A stretch of 64,000 nucleotides of DNA from Pseudanabaena sp. PCC 7367 (GTDB lineage: Bacteria > Cyanobacteriota > Cyanobacteriia > Pseudanabaenales > Pseudanabaenaceae): the NCBI RefSeq assembly GCF_000317065.1, contig NC_019701.1, positions 3,110,001 to 3,174,000 of the forward strand. The letters run 5' to 3'. Under the pieces are notes generated by a model. It was not told the DNA's origin. It saw only the letters and a program-made list of their open reading frames with translations, and did not search any database. Position 1 is the stretch's first letter, and every line of letters starts with the position of its first letter. This document shows, one piece after another, positions 46,210 to 55,529 of the stretch. A program made the position numbers and the translations under genes.

Positions 46210-47271
46210 CTATGGAATCAGTGGAATCCGAGCACTTTGAGTAATTTGATCGTAGGCAACTTCTAAATTGCTCTTCAAACCAATATCATTAGGGCCGTAC
46301 ATGGCCTGAAACTTGAAGTCGCTATACTTAGCGGGCGGGATCGCTGATTGGGCAAAAGCCTCTTCGCGGGATAAATCCTGAGCCTTCCAATCCAAGGCCA
46401 TCCGCTCCAGGTCTCTAATGTATTCTTGAGCACCCTTAATACCACTCAAATCAGTCACAGGGCCATGTCCAGGCACCACCGTGGCATCGGGGAAAGTGAC
46501 AATCAAACGATATAAACTACCCTGTAGCTCGCGGATATCACCATCTCCTAGATAGGGGAAACGCTGATGGAAGACAATATCACCAGTGAATAAGACCCCC
46601 GCATCAGGCACATAGGCGATCAAGTCAGTACCACCGGAATGACCTTCTACCCGCTCGATTTGCACCTGACGACCACCCAGCCAGATCTCGGTTTCACTAT
46701 TCACAATCAGGTCGGGTAGTTTGGGACTGGGATCGTATGCTTTGTTGTTAGTGGCAATAAATTCCCGGATCAGCCCTCGACCAATGATCGGAATGCCGCG
46801 ATCGCCTGCGGCTGGATTACCACCGGTATGGTCAAAGTGATAGTGGGTATTGAGCACATACAATACTGGTTGCTCAGTCAAGCTGGCCGCCACATCCAGG
46901 ATCAAATTGCCCAGATCTTTAGACTGAAATGGATCGATTACCAATACACCCTCATTGCCAATTACAATTCCACCATTGCTGATGGCAACATCCTCGCTAG
47001 CAGGCGGAAAGTCGGTATCGGCAACCAGAGCATATACGCCAGAGCCCACTTCAGCCAGGGTCAAGTTGGCCTGATTCAAACGTGCTTCGATCGAGGCTGG
47101 GGCAATGGTTTCTTGAGCCTCTTGGGCTTGGACGGCTGGTATATAGTTATGCCAACCAATAATGCCAAAGAAGGTGAGCATTGCCGCAAGGGCTGTAGCA
47201 GCTAGACGGAGAGCTTGAGATCGCATTTTTGCTTTAATTTGAGGTTTTGTTTCTATTTTTGGTTTAACCAT
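46210..47271 (-). CDS. exported metallo-beta-lactamase-fold hydrolase
   Basis: 353 aa from the ATG at 47269-47271, which has AGGTGTGAGA directly upstream; a later ATG at 47226 would shorten the basic n-region. A signal peptide or anchor (RLAATALAAMLTFFGIIGW) is followed by AVQA-QE. The metal motif is NTHYHFDHTGG, with further ligands in VEGHSGGTDLI, LFTGDIVFHQ and VPGHGP. It fits the periplasmic class B-like/quinoprotein-relay group. The substrate cannot be named; beta-lactamase activity should not be assumed. Confidence 0.88.
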   Translation of the reverse strand: MVKPKIETKPQIKAKMRSQALRLAATALAAMLTFFGIIGWHNYIPAVQAQEAQETIAPASIEARLNQANLTLAEVGSGVYALVADTDFPPASEDVAISNGGIVIGNEGVLVIDPFQSKDLGNLILDVAASLTEQPVLYVLNTHYHFDHTGGNPAAGDRGIPIIGRGLIREFIATNNKAYDPSPKLPDLIVNSETEIWLGGRQVQIERVEGHSGGTDLIAYVPDAGVLFTGDIVFHQRFPYLGDGDIRELQGSLYRLIVTFPDATVVPGHGPVTDLSGIKGAQEYIRDLERMALDWKAQDLSREEAFAQSAIPPAKYSDFKFQAMYGPNDIGLKSNLEVAYDQITQSARIPLIP

Positions 47272-47688
47272 TCTCACACCTGTTCTTATGCATGTCCTTG
47301 CGCCATCGTAACCAAAGATGAGGTTTGGCTACCAAATCCAATGGATTTACTTAAATTACTCCTAACATGCCTGACTGCAAGCTACTTCACCCGATCGGTA
47401 AAAACTTGTTGTTATTCTCTTCCATTGAGGAAAGTCAGCATGAGCCCAAAATTTACAGCGTTATGTTGTGTTTTTACTTAGACCTAAACAGACTGTTATT
47501 GCAGCATATCAATAAAAACATTACATCACTCCAGGTATAAGGCTTAGTTAAGGATCTCTAAGGATCTCTGTTGATGAGTTTTTAAATTAGATCTACTACA
47601 TATGTCAAATTAAAATTGAGGCATAACAGACTGGCAGGGTTACTTGCTGGCAATGGCGTGGCGATCGCTTGAGCCCAATCACTCTATG

Positions 47689-47716
47689 AACGATTTGTTC
47701 TAAACGATTTGTTCTA
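47689..47716. repeat. 14-bp tandem duplication
   Basis: AACGATTTGTTCTA occurs at 47689-47702 and, but for its last base, again at 47703-47716. Confidence 0.85.
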
Positions 47717-47801
47717 TATGACGAGCATCTGCCGTAATGATGCTCAGGCCAGCCTCGATCCCTTGGCCGATTGTGATTAGATGGGCAAGAGATGAGCAAG
47801 A
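47700..47801 (-). pseudogene. possible remnant of a PIN-domain (VapC-like) gene
   Basis: A 33-codon open stretch without a start codon. It reads LAHLITIGQGIEAGLSIITA and then DARHIEQIV before the stop. The spacing of a hydrophobic helix, then (I/L)-x-(I/L)-I-T-A-D resembles the last conserved Asp segment of PIN-domain RNases. Upstream the frame is closed. Weak evidence. Confidence 0.22.
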
Positions 47802-47933
47802 CTAGCCGAATTGAAAACCCAAACTGAAAACCAAAATAATCCAGATATCAGGCCACTGGCAACGGCCAAACCCTAATAAAATAGACTGACAGGGGCAGAA
47901 TCAAAAGCAATCGCAAACTTTAGTAATTAACCC

Positions 47934-48824
47934 ATGAAAGGAATTATCCTCGCCGGTGGATCGGGCACCAGACTCTATCCGATCACCCAGGTAATCAGTA
48001 AACAACTGATGCCAGTTTATGATAAACCGATGATTTATTATCCGCTGTCGATCCTGATGTTGGCAGGTATCCGCGAGATTATGATTATTTCTACACCCCG
48101 TGACTTACCCCTGTTTCAGCAATTACTGGGGGATGGCAGCCAATGGGGACTAGAGTTTAGTTACATGGAACAACCGAAACCAGAGGGGCTGGCGCAGGCT
48201 TTTTTATTGGCCAAGGATTTTATTAATCATCAGCCAGTATGTTTGATTCTGGGCGATAACATTTTCTATGGTCAGGGGCTGAGGAGCAAACTGCGGGAAT
48301 CGGCGCGGTTGAACACAGGGGGGATCGTGTTTGGCTATCGGGTCACCGATCCACAACGCTATGGGGTGATTGAGTTCGATCGCCAGGGTTGGGCAATCAG
48401 CCTGGCGGAAAAACCAGCCGAGCCTAAGTCTAACTATGCGGTCACTGGTATTTATTTCTATGACTCTCAGGTGGTTGACCTGGCGGCACAACTTCAGCCC
48501 TCGGCGCGGGGTGAGCTGGAAATTACCGATTTGAATATGCTCTATTTAAAACAGGGCAACTTAAAGGTGGAAATCCTGGGGCGGGGCAATGCCTGGCTGG
48601 ATACGGGCACCCATGAGTCTTTGCATCAGGCGGCTAATTTTATTCAAACCCTGGAGCAGCGGCAAGGCGTAAAAATTGCCTGTATTGAAGAAATCGCCTA
48701 TCGACAGGGCTATATTGATGCCGATCGCCTCAAGGATTTGGCTCAACCGTTGGCCAAGGGAGCCTATGGCAAGTATTTATTACAGGTCTGCCAGGAAATT
48801 CCTCATATTGAGATAGAGGATTGA
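47934..48824 (+). CDS. rfbA: glucose-1-phosphate thymidylyltransferase
   Basis: Makes dTDP-glucose from dTTP and glucose-1-phosphate, the first step toward dTDP-rhamnose and other deoxysugars of envelope polysaccharides. 296 aa. The nucleotide-binding signature [11 protein letters not shown] is at residues 8-18. Other blocks are [29 protein letters not shown] and [11 protein letters not shown]. The partners rfbB, rfbC and rfbD are not adjacent, so it is solitary here. Confidence 0.95.
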   Translation: MKGIILAGGSGTRLYPITQVISKQLMPVYDKPMIYYPLSILMLAGIREIMIISTPRDLPLFQQLLGDGSQWGLEFSYMEQPKPEGLAQAFLLAKDFINHQPVCLILGDNIFYGQGLRSKLRESARLNTGGIVFGYRVTDPQRYGVIEFDRQGWAISLAEKPAEPKSNYAVTGIYFYDSQVVDLAAQLQPSARGELEITDLNMLYLKQGNLKVEILGRGNAWLDTGTHESLHQAANFIQTLEQRQGVKIACIEEIAYRQGYIDADRLKDLAQPLAKGAYGKYLLQVCQEIPHIEIED

Positions 48825-49022
48825 TTGTTTCCTCATCACCTACCACCACCTAGCCAGCAAGATATGGCCTAAGCCAGTCGCCATTGGCATAATTCATTCG
48901 CATCATAATTATGTGCAATAGCCACCGTCGATCGCAAAATCCGCACCGCAATACCTTCTTCCAATTAATTGAAAATTGAAAATTGAAACTGAAGCCTCGC
49001 TCGCCATCTGCATAAGCAATCT

Positions 49023-49880
49023 ATGAATAAATCGATCGCCTCCTGGCAAAATCTATTTACCGCTAAGTCTGTGCTCAAAAATCTCCGTAAGTTAGTTTCG
49101 CTGGATGTGATCGCCCCTATGCTGGTTGGCGTGGCCGTCTTATTAATCTGGGAGGTGTCAGTTCGGGTCACCAATACACCGCCGTTTATTTTGCCGGGGC
49201 CCTGGTTAGTGCTAAAAACAATGCGGCAGGAATGGGGCAATCTTTTTCCCGCCCTGTTAAATACCTTGGCAGTGACGGTGGTGGCATTCCTGGTGTCGGC
49301 GGCTTCTGGGTTGTTTGTGGCAATTTTGTTTGCCCAGAGCAAGTGGATCGAAAAAAGTCTTTACCCCTATGCGGTGGTGATCCAAACTACGCCCCTGGCA
49401 GCGATCGCGCCGTTAATTATTATCTGGCTCAAGAACAACACCTTTGGTGCATTGGTAATTTGTGCCTGGATCGCGGCGCTGTTTCCAGTCATTTCCAACA
49501 CCACCTTTGGCCTGAATAGCATTGATTCTAATTTAGGCGATTTGTTTAAGCTCTATAAAGCTTCGCGCTGGCAAACCATGCTCTATTTGCGATTGCCCTC
49601 GGCGTTGCCTTACTTTTTGGCTGGGTTACGCATCAGTGGCGGTTTGGCCTTAATCGGGGCAGTGGTGGCTGAGTTTGTGGCGGGTACTGGTGGTTCTGGG
49701 TCTGGCATTGCCTACAAAATTTTGATCGCTGGCTATAATTTACAAGTGCCAAAAATGTTTGCCGCATTGCTGATGACCACCGCCCTGGGGATTATTATTT
49801 TTGTGGTTTTATCCGCCCTCTCCGATTTGATCTTGCGGGATTGGCATGAAAGCTCTGTCCAGCAGGAAGGCAAGATTTAA
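49023..49880 (+). CDS. ABC transporter permease, nitrate/sulfonate/taurine (SsuC/TauC) type
   Basis: 285 aa with about six membrane helices. Blocks are LPGPWLVLKTM near the start, the BPD permease EAA-like loop KASRWQTMLYLRLPSALPYF and AVVAEFVAGTGGSGSGIAYK. The family imports sulfonates, nitrate, thiamine precursors or pyrimidines, and the substrate cannot be told from the permease alone. No ATPase or binding-protein gene is adjacent, so it is an orphan in this window. Confidence 0.88.
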   Translation: MNKSIASWQNLFTAKSVLKNLRKLVSLDVIAPMLVGVAVLLIWEVSVRVTNTPPFILPGPWLVLKTMRQEWGNLFPALLNTLAVTVVAFLVSAASGLFVAILFAQSKWIEKSLYPYAVVIQTTPLAAIAPLIIIWLKNNTFGALVICAWIAALFPVISNTTFGLNSIDSNLGDLFKLYKASRWQTMLYLRLPSALPYFLAGLRISGGLALIGAVVAEFVAGTGGSGSGIAYKILIAGYNLQVPKMFAALLMTTALGIIIFVVLSALSDLILRDWHESSVQQEGKI

Positions 49881-50005
49881 GCCTAAACAATAAACATATG
49901 TGAAATTAAGTCCGGCTAATATCTCACTAAAAGCATCTGTAACCTTTGCTCCTATTATATTTGCGATCAACTAAAACAATCTGCGATTAGATCTACTAGG
50001 AAAAA

Positions 50006-50488
50006 ATGAAGCCAGAGATTGACTTTGCCTTACATCAGCAATGGATTGATCAGGCGATCGCCCTGGCCAAGGCTGCCGGACAGGTTGGCGAAATCCCGGT
50101 GGGTGCGATTGTGGTCGATCATCATCAGCAAATTATAGCCACTGGTGTAAATCGCCGCGAACGCGATCGCAATCCGATTGCCCATGCTGAAATTGTAGCG
50201 ATCCAGGCCGCTGCCCAAAACCTGAAGCGTTGGCAACTGCATGACTGTAGTTTGTATGTCACGCTGGAGCCATGCCCAATGTGTGCGGGGGCAATTTTGC
50301 AGGCGCGAATTAAGCGTTTAGTTTATGGTGCAATAGATCCCAAAGCAGGCGCGATCCATACGGTTTTGAATCTTCCCCACAGTCCCGCTACTTTTCATCG
50401 GCTCGAAGCGATCGCAGGGATCAGGGCACAGGCTTGCCAACAACTGCTCCAGGATTGGTTCCAAGCCCATCGCCATGCAAGTGATTAA
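50006..50488 (+). CDS. tadA: tRNA-specific adenosine deaminase
   Basis: Converts A34 to inosine in tRNA-Arg(ACG). 160 aa. Zinc/active-site motifs are HAEIVAI (His ligand and proton-shuttle Glu) and PCPMCAGAI (two Cys ligands). The family segment IPVGAIVVDHHQQ precedes them. AGGAAAAA precedes the ATG. Monocistronic. Confidence 0.94.
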   Translation: MKPEIDFALHQQWIDQAIALAKAAGQVGEIPVGAIVVDHHQQIIATGVNRRERDRNPIAHAEIVAIQAAAQNLKRWQLHDCSLYVTLEPCPMCAGAILQARIKRLVYGAIDPKAGAIHTVLNLPHSPATFHRLEAIAGIRAQACQQLLQDWFQAHRHASD

Positions 50489-50669
50489 AGTGATTAATAT
50501 TATTGCAAAAGTAAGCGCTTCAAGCCTAATTAACGTCAACTTAGGTTAAGAATAAGCTTGAAAGAATTGTGCTAGTAGGAATAACTAAAAATTAGTTAGA
50601 AAATGTCGGGATTTAGTGATTAAGCGTTATTTAAATTGTCTACTAAATTATTTATGCTCCCAACAACCC

Positions 50670-51584
50670 CTAGCGGCCGATTTTATCGACTCGGCAATAT
50701 GCTTCCCAACGTGGATTTTCCCGATAATTTACAATTACTGGATTGCTAAGGCTATTGATTTCCACATTATCTTCCTTCAGGTCAGGCGGCCACAGGAACA
50801 TATTTTGCATCACCGCCGGAGTCAGGTAGCGAGTTGGGATCGGCAGCGCCAGTTGATTACTGATATTTATTGCCTGCCTAGCTGCCAGACTAAACCCCCA
50901 GGGGCCAAAGGTGGGCACATCTGCCACATATTGCTGCACCACCAGACCAGCACTCTGCATTGTTTTACGAATACAAGCAGTTGCCTTGGGCGCAAAAAAC
51001 GGACTGGAGGATTGACAGCCGATCGCGCCGTTCTCGGCCAAGCGTGGCAGTAATTTGGCATAAAACTCCTGGGAATAGAGCTTGGAAATCACATCCACCA
51101 CCGCATCCGGAAAGTCAATAATAATCACATCAAAGATGTCGGTGAGGTCAGCGATCGCCGCGAATGCATCCGCAAAGATAAGCTCCACCTTGGGATCGGA
51201 AAACGAATGCTGATTGAGATTACTCAACAATGGCTCATTGATCGCTAGGTCAACGATCGACTCATCTAAGTCAATTAAAACCGCCCGCTCCACTTCTGGC
51301 CATTTCAATACCTCCCGCATCGCCAGCCCATCGCCCGCGCCGAGCAATAGCACCTGTTTACGATCGTTATCAGTAGCACCACTGGCACTCATGGCCGGAT
51401 GCACCAGCGCTTCGTGATAGCGATATTCATCAATGCTGCACAGTTGCATATCCCCGTCGATAAACAACACGAAATCATCGCCTTGTTTGACAAACTCAAC
51501 CTTTTGGTAAGGGGATACAAATTGCTTCAGGATCTGGGCAGGGAAACAGATCGAGCTAAGGGGTGTGATCGTTTGTTCTTGCAT
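50670..51584 (-). CDS. speE: polyamine aminopropyltransferase (spermidine synthase)
   Basis: Transfers aminopropyl from decarboxylated SAM to putrescine or a related amine. 304 aa. The beta-sheet N-terminal domain (YQKVEFVKQGDDFVLFIDG) is followed by a Rossmann domain with LLGAGDGLAMREVLK, LIDLDESIVDLA and FDVIIIDFPD. The motif FDVIIIDFPD has Phe where the family usually has DPxD, a small deviation in the gatekeeper loop worth noting. It lies 74 bp downstream of speD, so the two form a polyamine operon. Confidence 0.92.
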   Translation of the reverse strand: MQEQTITPLSSICFPAQILKQFVSPYQKVEFVKQGDDFVLFIDGDMQLCSIDEYRYHEALVHPAMSASGATDNDRKQVLLLGAGDGLAMREVLKWPEVERAVLIDLDESIVDLAINEPLLSNLNQHSFSDPKVELIFADAFAAIADLTDIFDVIIIDFPDAVVDVISKLYSQEFYAKLLPRLAENGAIGCQSSSPFFAPKATACIRKTMQSAGLVVQQYVADVPTFGPWGFSLAARQAINISNQLALPIPTRYLTPAVMQNMFLWPPDLKEDNVEINSLSNPVIVNYRENPRWEAYCRVDKIGR

Positions 51585-51638
51585 TGATTATCTCCTGCTC
51601 ATTCCTGCCTACTCGCTTAATAAATATGCCTGCCTGTT

Positions 51639-51664
51639 TTAAATTAAATTAAATTAAATTAAAT
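51639..51664. repeat. pentanucleotide repeat between speD and speE
   Basis: Five AAATT units in a row, ending at the 3' end of speD. This is a possible length-variable site in the speD-speE message. Confidence 0.85.
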
Positions 51665-52075
51665 ATGATAATGCTCACCATTGGCGATCGCCGCACTGAG
51701 TTTATGTCTGGGCAATTGCAACAACAAATGATTACCAGCCCGAAAAGTTTGCACCAGATATTCACATGCTTCCTGGGGGCGAGTTTGCTCACCACAGGTA
51801 AACACATCAACCGCAGCATAGTTTGCTTCCGGCCAGGTATGAATCGAGATATGGGATTCTGCTAGCAAAACCAGCGCCGTAACCCCCTGGGGCGTAAACT
51901 GATGGGAAACTTCACTCAAAAGGGTCGATTCTGCTACCTTTGCGGCCTCGCGCAGTGCCTTTTCTACAAAGTGGCGATCGTCCAGCAGATGGGAAGGACA
52001 TTCGTAGAGTTCCAGAATACAATGTGCCCCAAGGGCTTCTAAATATCGATTCCCCAACCGATCGACTGTAGGCAT
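51659..52075 (-). CDS. speD: S-adenosylmethionine decarboxylase proenzyme (class 1B)
   Basis: 138 aa from the ATG at 52073-52075; an in-frame TTG at 52120 adds 15 residues. Pyruvoyl enzyme that makes decarboxylated SAM for aminopropyl transfer. The self-cleavage site is the Glu-Ser bond in LAESHISIHTWPE, giving the pyruvoyl group on the Ser. Family blocks LGAHCILELYECP and FTCGEQTRPQEAC are present. It is the first gene of the speD-speE pair. Confidence 0.94.
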   Translation of the reverse strand: MPTVDRLGNRYLEALGAHCILELYECPSHLLDDRHFVEKALREAAKVAESTLLSEVSHQFTPQGVTALVLLAESHISIHTWPEANYAAVDVFTCGEQTRPQEACEYLVQTFRAGNHLLLQLPRHKLSAAIANGEHYHI

Positions 52076-52641
52076 GTTTAGGGAATTGATCGGTTTACGC
52101 CGCTCAAGCTGATCTCGCAATTAGTCACCTCACATCCTTTTTTAAAGGGCTAATGGTTGGCAGGATTTTTCTAGATATTTAAACTAGATGTTAAAAAAAT
52201 ATGGTCTGGTTCCGCTTAAGTAAAGGTTACGCTCGATCGTTGCTAACTCCCATCCACCAATGGTTACTAATTTGTAGCCCCCTATTCAGGTGATAGTTAG
52301 AGTTGTAATTAAAAGTTGTAACTAAATGCTCGATCGTAAATCAACCTCTTTTCTGGCGATCTAAAACGTGATCTAAAATTCAGTTCACGACTTAGAATTG
52401 ACGCGTGATTTATTGATTCAGACTGGGCGATCGCCGAACTTAACCGTTCCTTTACTTAAATTAACCAAAACAACTATAAATCGTAGCACAGCTAAAACAA
52501 TCCTAGTAGCAGCACAAGGAATAGATGGGTGCAAATATTGTTGAGATCATTTCGATCGCCTCTACCTCGCAGGAATTAGCAAGAATTGTTTGAGTTTGCG
52601 ATAACTCCTGTCAGTCCAGAATTAACAGCGACCAATGGCTT
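52076..52641. other. spacer upstream of speD
   Basis: About 565 bp holding the speD promoter and, on the right, the 3' flank of the CocE-type gene. I see no ORF, repeat or RNA structure to report. Confidence 0.45.
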
Positions 52642-54441
52642 TTATACGATCAACAAAGGTAAATAGAGGCAAGAGGGGAAAGAGCGATCGGAATATATCT
52701 GCTGAGTTGCTTCGATGAAATCACTTACCTTTGTGGTGTGGGGTGGCATAGCCGTGTTGCTGTGCCGATCGATTAGGGGAAAAGCAGCACTGGCGATCGC
52801 AATGCCAACTTTGTGCCCTGCCTGCCAACAATGACAAGTGGGGCGGAGTTTTATTAAATAGTCCAGGACTTCTTCAGTGGCGATTAATTTCGGTGCTTGC
52901 CAAGACTGCCTAAATCGGGCTCGCAAAACTCCCATACTGATCAGCATTTGCCGCCCATCGGGATAAATGTCCAACAGTTTAATCACCCAATCGGTATCTG
53001 CCACATTCGTCGCCGCATAGAGCTTGAACTCCGGTGTCCCAGCGATGCTTAAATTTGTGGTCAATGGTTCGGCCTCATAAACTAACAAATCCCAACTCTG
53101 GTGGGTTGGCCGTTGATCATGGGGGCCATAGTTACTCATGGGGTTGGGCTGACGTGGATCATAGACATAAATATCCGGCGCGCGATCGCTGTCTGGTTCA
53201 GTGCTAGTCAATTGTCGATCGGCATTTAAAAATAACTGGGCATAATCAACACCAGCCTGACTATTTGCGATCTTAATTGCGCTGTGATCATTACTAGACA
53301 AATTCGGCTGATCAACCTGGCTCTGGATATTTTGATTTAGCTCAACAGAACTAGATCGATCAAGGCTGGTGCGATCGAAGTTAGGGCAATGGTTAAACGA
53401 TCGCCATTTATTTTGTCCCATCATAAAAATTTGCAGCGCTGACCGTTGGGCAATCCCGTTGTCGATCCCTTTCAGCCAGAAATCAAACCAATCGATTTGT
53501 AACTGGTCAATGTGCGATCGCGCCGCCTCACCAAAATCAATCTCACCCACCTGCGCTAGCCAGGGCATATGCTGCCAGGGGCCAACTACTAAATGCTGGG
53601 GTTTATTGGTATGTTGCTTGGCTTGCACATAGGTGTTGAGGGTGGCTTCAATGAAAATATCCGCCCAACCAGCAATATGCAAAGCCGGTAGATCGAAACT
53701 TTCAAATTTGCTGAGTGGATTTAAGTCTTGCCAATATTGATCATCAACCTGGGGATTGCCAATCCAATCAAAGAAAAACTGGCCAAGCGGTTCATCTCTC
53801 AGGATCGCCAATTGATCCAGCGGGGTGTAGTTCAACCACTTGTCTAGCTCCCGTTGCGCCGCGATCAGGTTAGTGGTCTGGGGCTCTTGTTTGAGGTAAT
53901 AGGCACGATTTTGGGTCAGTTGCAGTGCCCAACCAAGATCAAACCCCAGCGCGATCGCCCCACCAAAATAAAACCAGCCGTGATAAAAGTCGGCAGTGGC
54001 CATACCAGGACAGATCGTTACCAAGCCCGGTGGTTGCATCATCGCCGCTTGAAATTGTGTCACCCCCTGATAGGAAAACCCATACATCCCCACCTTGCCA
54101 TTGCTACCCGCTAGCGATCGGGCACACCACTGCACCGTATCGTAGCCATCGTTATATTCATGGCGAAAGGGATAAAACTCGCCCTCTGCGGTGCCGCAAC
54201 CGCGTACATCCTGGATCACCACAATATAACCCTGCATTGCATACCAACTGGGATGTTTGTAGGTGACGGTCGAAGCGATCGCCCGACCATAGGGTAGTCG
54301 CATCAGCAAAACTGGCAACGGTTGATCGACTCCCTTGGGGCGATAGACATCGGCGGTGAGGTTAACGCCGTCGCGCATGGGGATTTTGACCTGGCGATCG
54401 ACGCTGACTTTACGATTAAAGGATGGGCGGGTGGCGGACAT
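52642..54441 (-). CDS. CocE/NonD-family hydrolase (X-Pro dipeptidyl-peptidase-like)
   Basis: 599 aa. An alpha/beta-hydrolase N-terminal domain has the nucleophile in MYGFSYQGVTQFQ (G-x-S-x-x-G), and VVIQDVRGCGTAEGEF and LHIAGWADIF surround the active site. The C-terminal half has the jelly-roll typical of X-Pro peptidase C domains (PEFKLYAATNVADTDWVIKL). Family members cleave esters, amides or acyl-peptides. Cytosolic, with no signal peptide. An Asn/Ser/Asp-rich insert lies at about 370-405. Confidence 0.88.
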   Translation of the reverse strand: MSATRPSFNRKVSVDRQVKIPMRDGVNLTADVYRPKGVDQPLPVLLMRLPYGRAIASTVTYKHPSWYAMQGYIVVIQDVRGCGTAEGEFYPFRHEYNDGYDTVQWCARSLAGSNGKVGMYGFSYQGVTQFQAAMMQPPGLVTICPGMATADFYHGWFYFGGAIALGFDLGWALQLTQNRAYYLKQEPQTTNLIAAQRELDKWLNYTPLDQLAILRDEPLGQFFFDWIGNPQVDDQYWQDLNPLSKFESFDLPALHIAGWADIFIEATLNTYVQAKQHTNKPQHLVVGPWQHMPWLAQVGEIDFGEAARSHIDQLQIDWFDFWLKGIDNGIAQRSALQIFMMGQNKWRSFNHCPNFDRTSLDRSSSVELNQNIQSQVDQPNLSSNDHSAIKIANSQAGVDYAQLFLNADRQLTSTEPDSDRAPDIYVYDPRQPNPMSNYGPHDQRPTHQSWDLLVYEAEPLTTNLSIAGTPEFKLYAATNVADTDWVIKLLDIYPDGRQMLISMGVLRARFRQSWQAPKLIATEEVLDYLIKLRPTCHCWQAGHKVGIAIASAAFPLIDRHSNTAMPPHTTKVSDFIEATQQIYSDRSFPSCLYLPLLIV

Positions 54442-54727
54442 AGATAAATTAAGAAAATACTGCTTATTGGCTTATTGGCAAACATATAACAAAATATCAA
54501 GCAATAATTATATGATGGCGATCACCTGATGATTCTGACTCATCGAGCTTAAACAGCGATCATTGTTGTAAATGTAAAATGCAGTTTTCGATTTGCACCA
54601 ATGAGCCGTGCTTTGACTAGTTGTATAAACTCTTTCCTGGTTAATTAAATGACGCTCTAGTTCAGTTATCCCCCTGTAAGATAGGTATAAGCTAAACCTA
54701 AGCGATGCAATTGCCCTGAGGTGAATT

Positions 54728-55420
54728 ATGGCTGCACCAGACCTGATCAAGCCACCAACTCAAACTCTGCCCCTTGAAAGTGGTGACAAGCTCTCTCGTG
54801 AGGAGTTTGAACGCCGATATATGGCTATGCCCCACGTTAAGAAAGCAGAGTTAATCAAAGGAATTGTTTATATGGCCTCACCCCTGAGATATCGAAGTCA
54901 TGCTAAACCTCATATCCGGATTTCGACCTGGCTGGGCACCTATGAGTCAGCAACCCCAGGCATCGGGGCAGGAGATAATGGCACGGTGCGTCTGGACGAA
55001 GATAATGAAGTGCAACCGGATGCCTTCTTGATGATCGAGCATGGTGGACAGGCATCAATTAGCGAAGATGATTACATTGAAGGGGCTCCAGAGCTAATCG
55101 TTGAGGTTGCCGCTAGCAGTGCATCGATCGACTTGCATGACAAACTCACTGCCTATCAACGCAATCAGGTGCAAGAATACCTGGTGTGGCGAATTTATGA
55201 TCAGAGTTTTGATTGGTTTCATCTGGTAGATGGCAGGTATGAACAAATGCCAGTCAATGAAGAAGGGATAATCTGCTCTAAGGTATTTCCTGGATTATGG
55301 CTGGATCAGAATGCTCTGCTGGGTGGGAATATGGCTAAAGTCCTAGAGGTATTGCAGCAAGGACTGGCTACGCCTGAGCATCAAGCCTTTGTCGAGAAAC
55401 TGTCACAATCTGGTAACTAA
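54728..55420 (+). CDS. Uma2-family (DUF820) putative restriction-endonuclease-like protein
   Basis: 230 aa with a PD-(D/E)xK-like core: EVQPDAFLMIEHGG supplies the acid before the beta strand, PELIVEVAASS the E-x-(A/S) pair, and DKLTAYQRNQVQEYLVW the lysine/Tyr region. Uma2 proteins occur in many copies in cyanobacteria, and their role (nuclease, transposon-related or defence) is not settled. The C-terminal tail with GLATPEHQAF is Leu/Gln-rich. Confidence 0.9.
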   Translation: MAAPDLIKPPTQTLPLESGDKLSREEFERRYMAMPHVKKAELIKGIVYMASPLRYRSHAKPHIRISTWLGTYESATPGIGAGDNGTVRLDEDNEVQPDAFLMIEHGGQASISEDDYIEGAPELIVEVAASSASIDLHDKLTAYQRNQVQEYLVWRIYDQSFDWFHLVDGRYEQMPVNEEGIICSKVFPGLWLDQNALLGGNMAKVLEVLQQGLATPEHQAFVEKLSQSGN

Positions 55421-55529
55421 TTCATCAGTCCTAAGCCTAATCCTAGGCAACTGTCTATGAGTTAACTAACTAAAATGATATCCGTGATACCATGTCGAGT
55501 CGATCGCCTTAATCAAATGAAATAACCCA

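Larger units (their letters stand above)
47272..47933. other. repeat-rich spacer upstream of rfbA
   Basis: About 660 bp. AAGGATCTCT is duplicated near 47547-47569, and a 14-bp unit at 47689-47716. A possible PIN-domain remnant lies at 47700-47801 on the minus strand. A minus-strand open frame 47605-47799 is judged spurious. Confidence 0.5.

Noticed and set aside
47605-47799. 64-codon minus-strand frame
   Set aside because: Overlaps duplicated DNA; a different frame here looks more protein-like (PIN remnant), so this one is a shadow.
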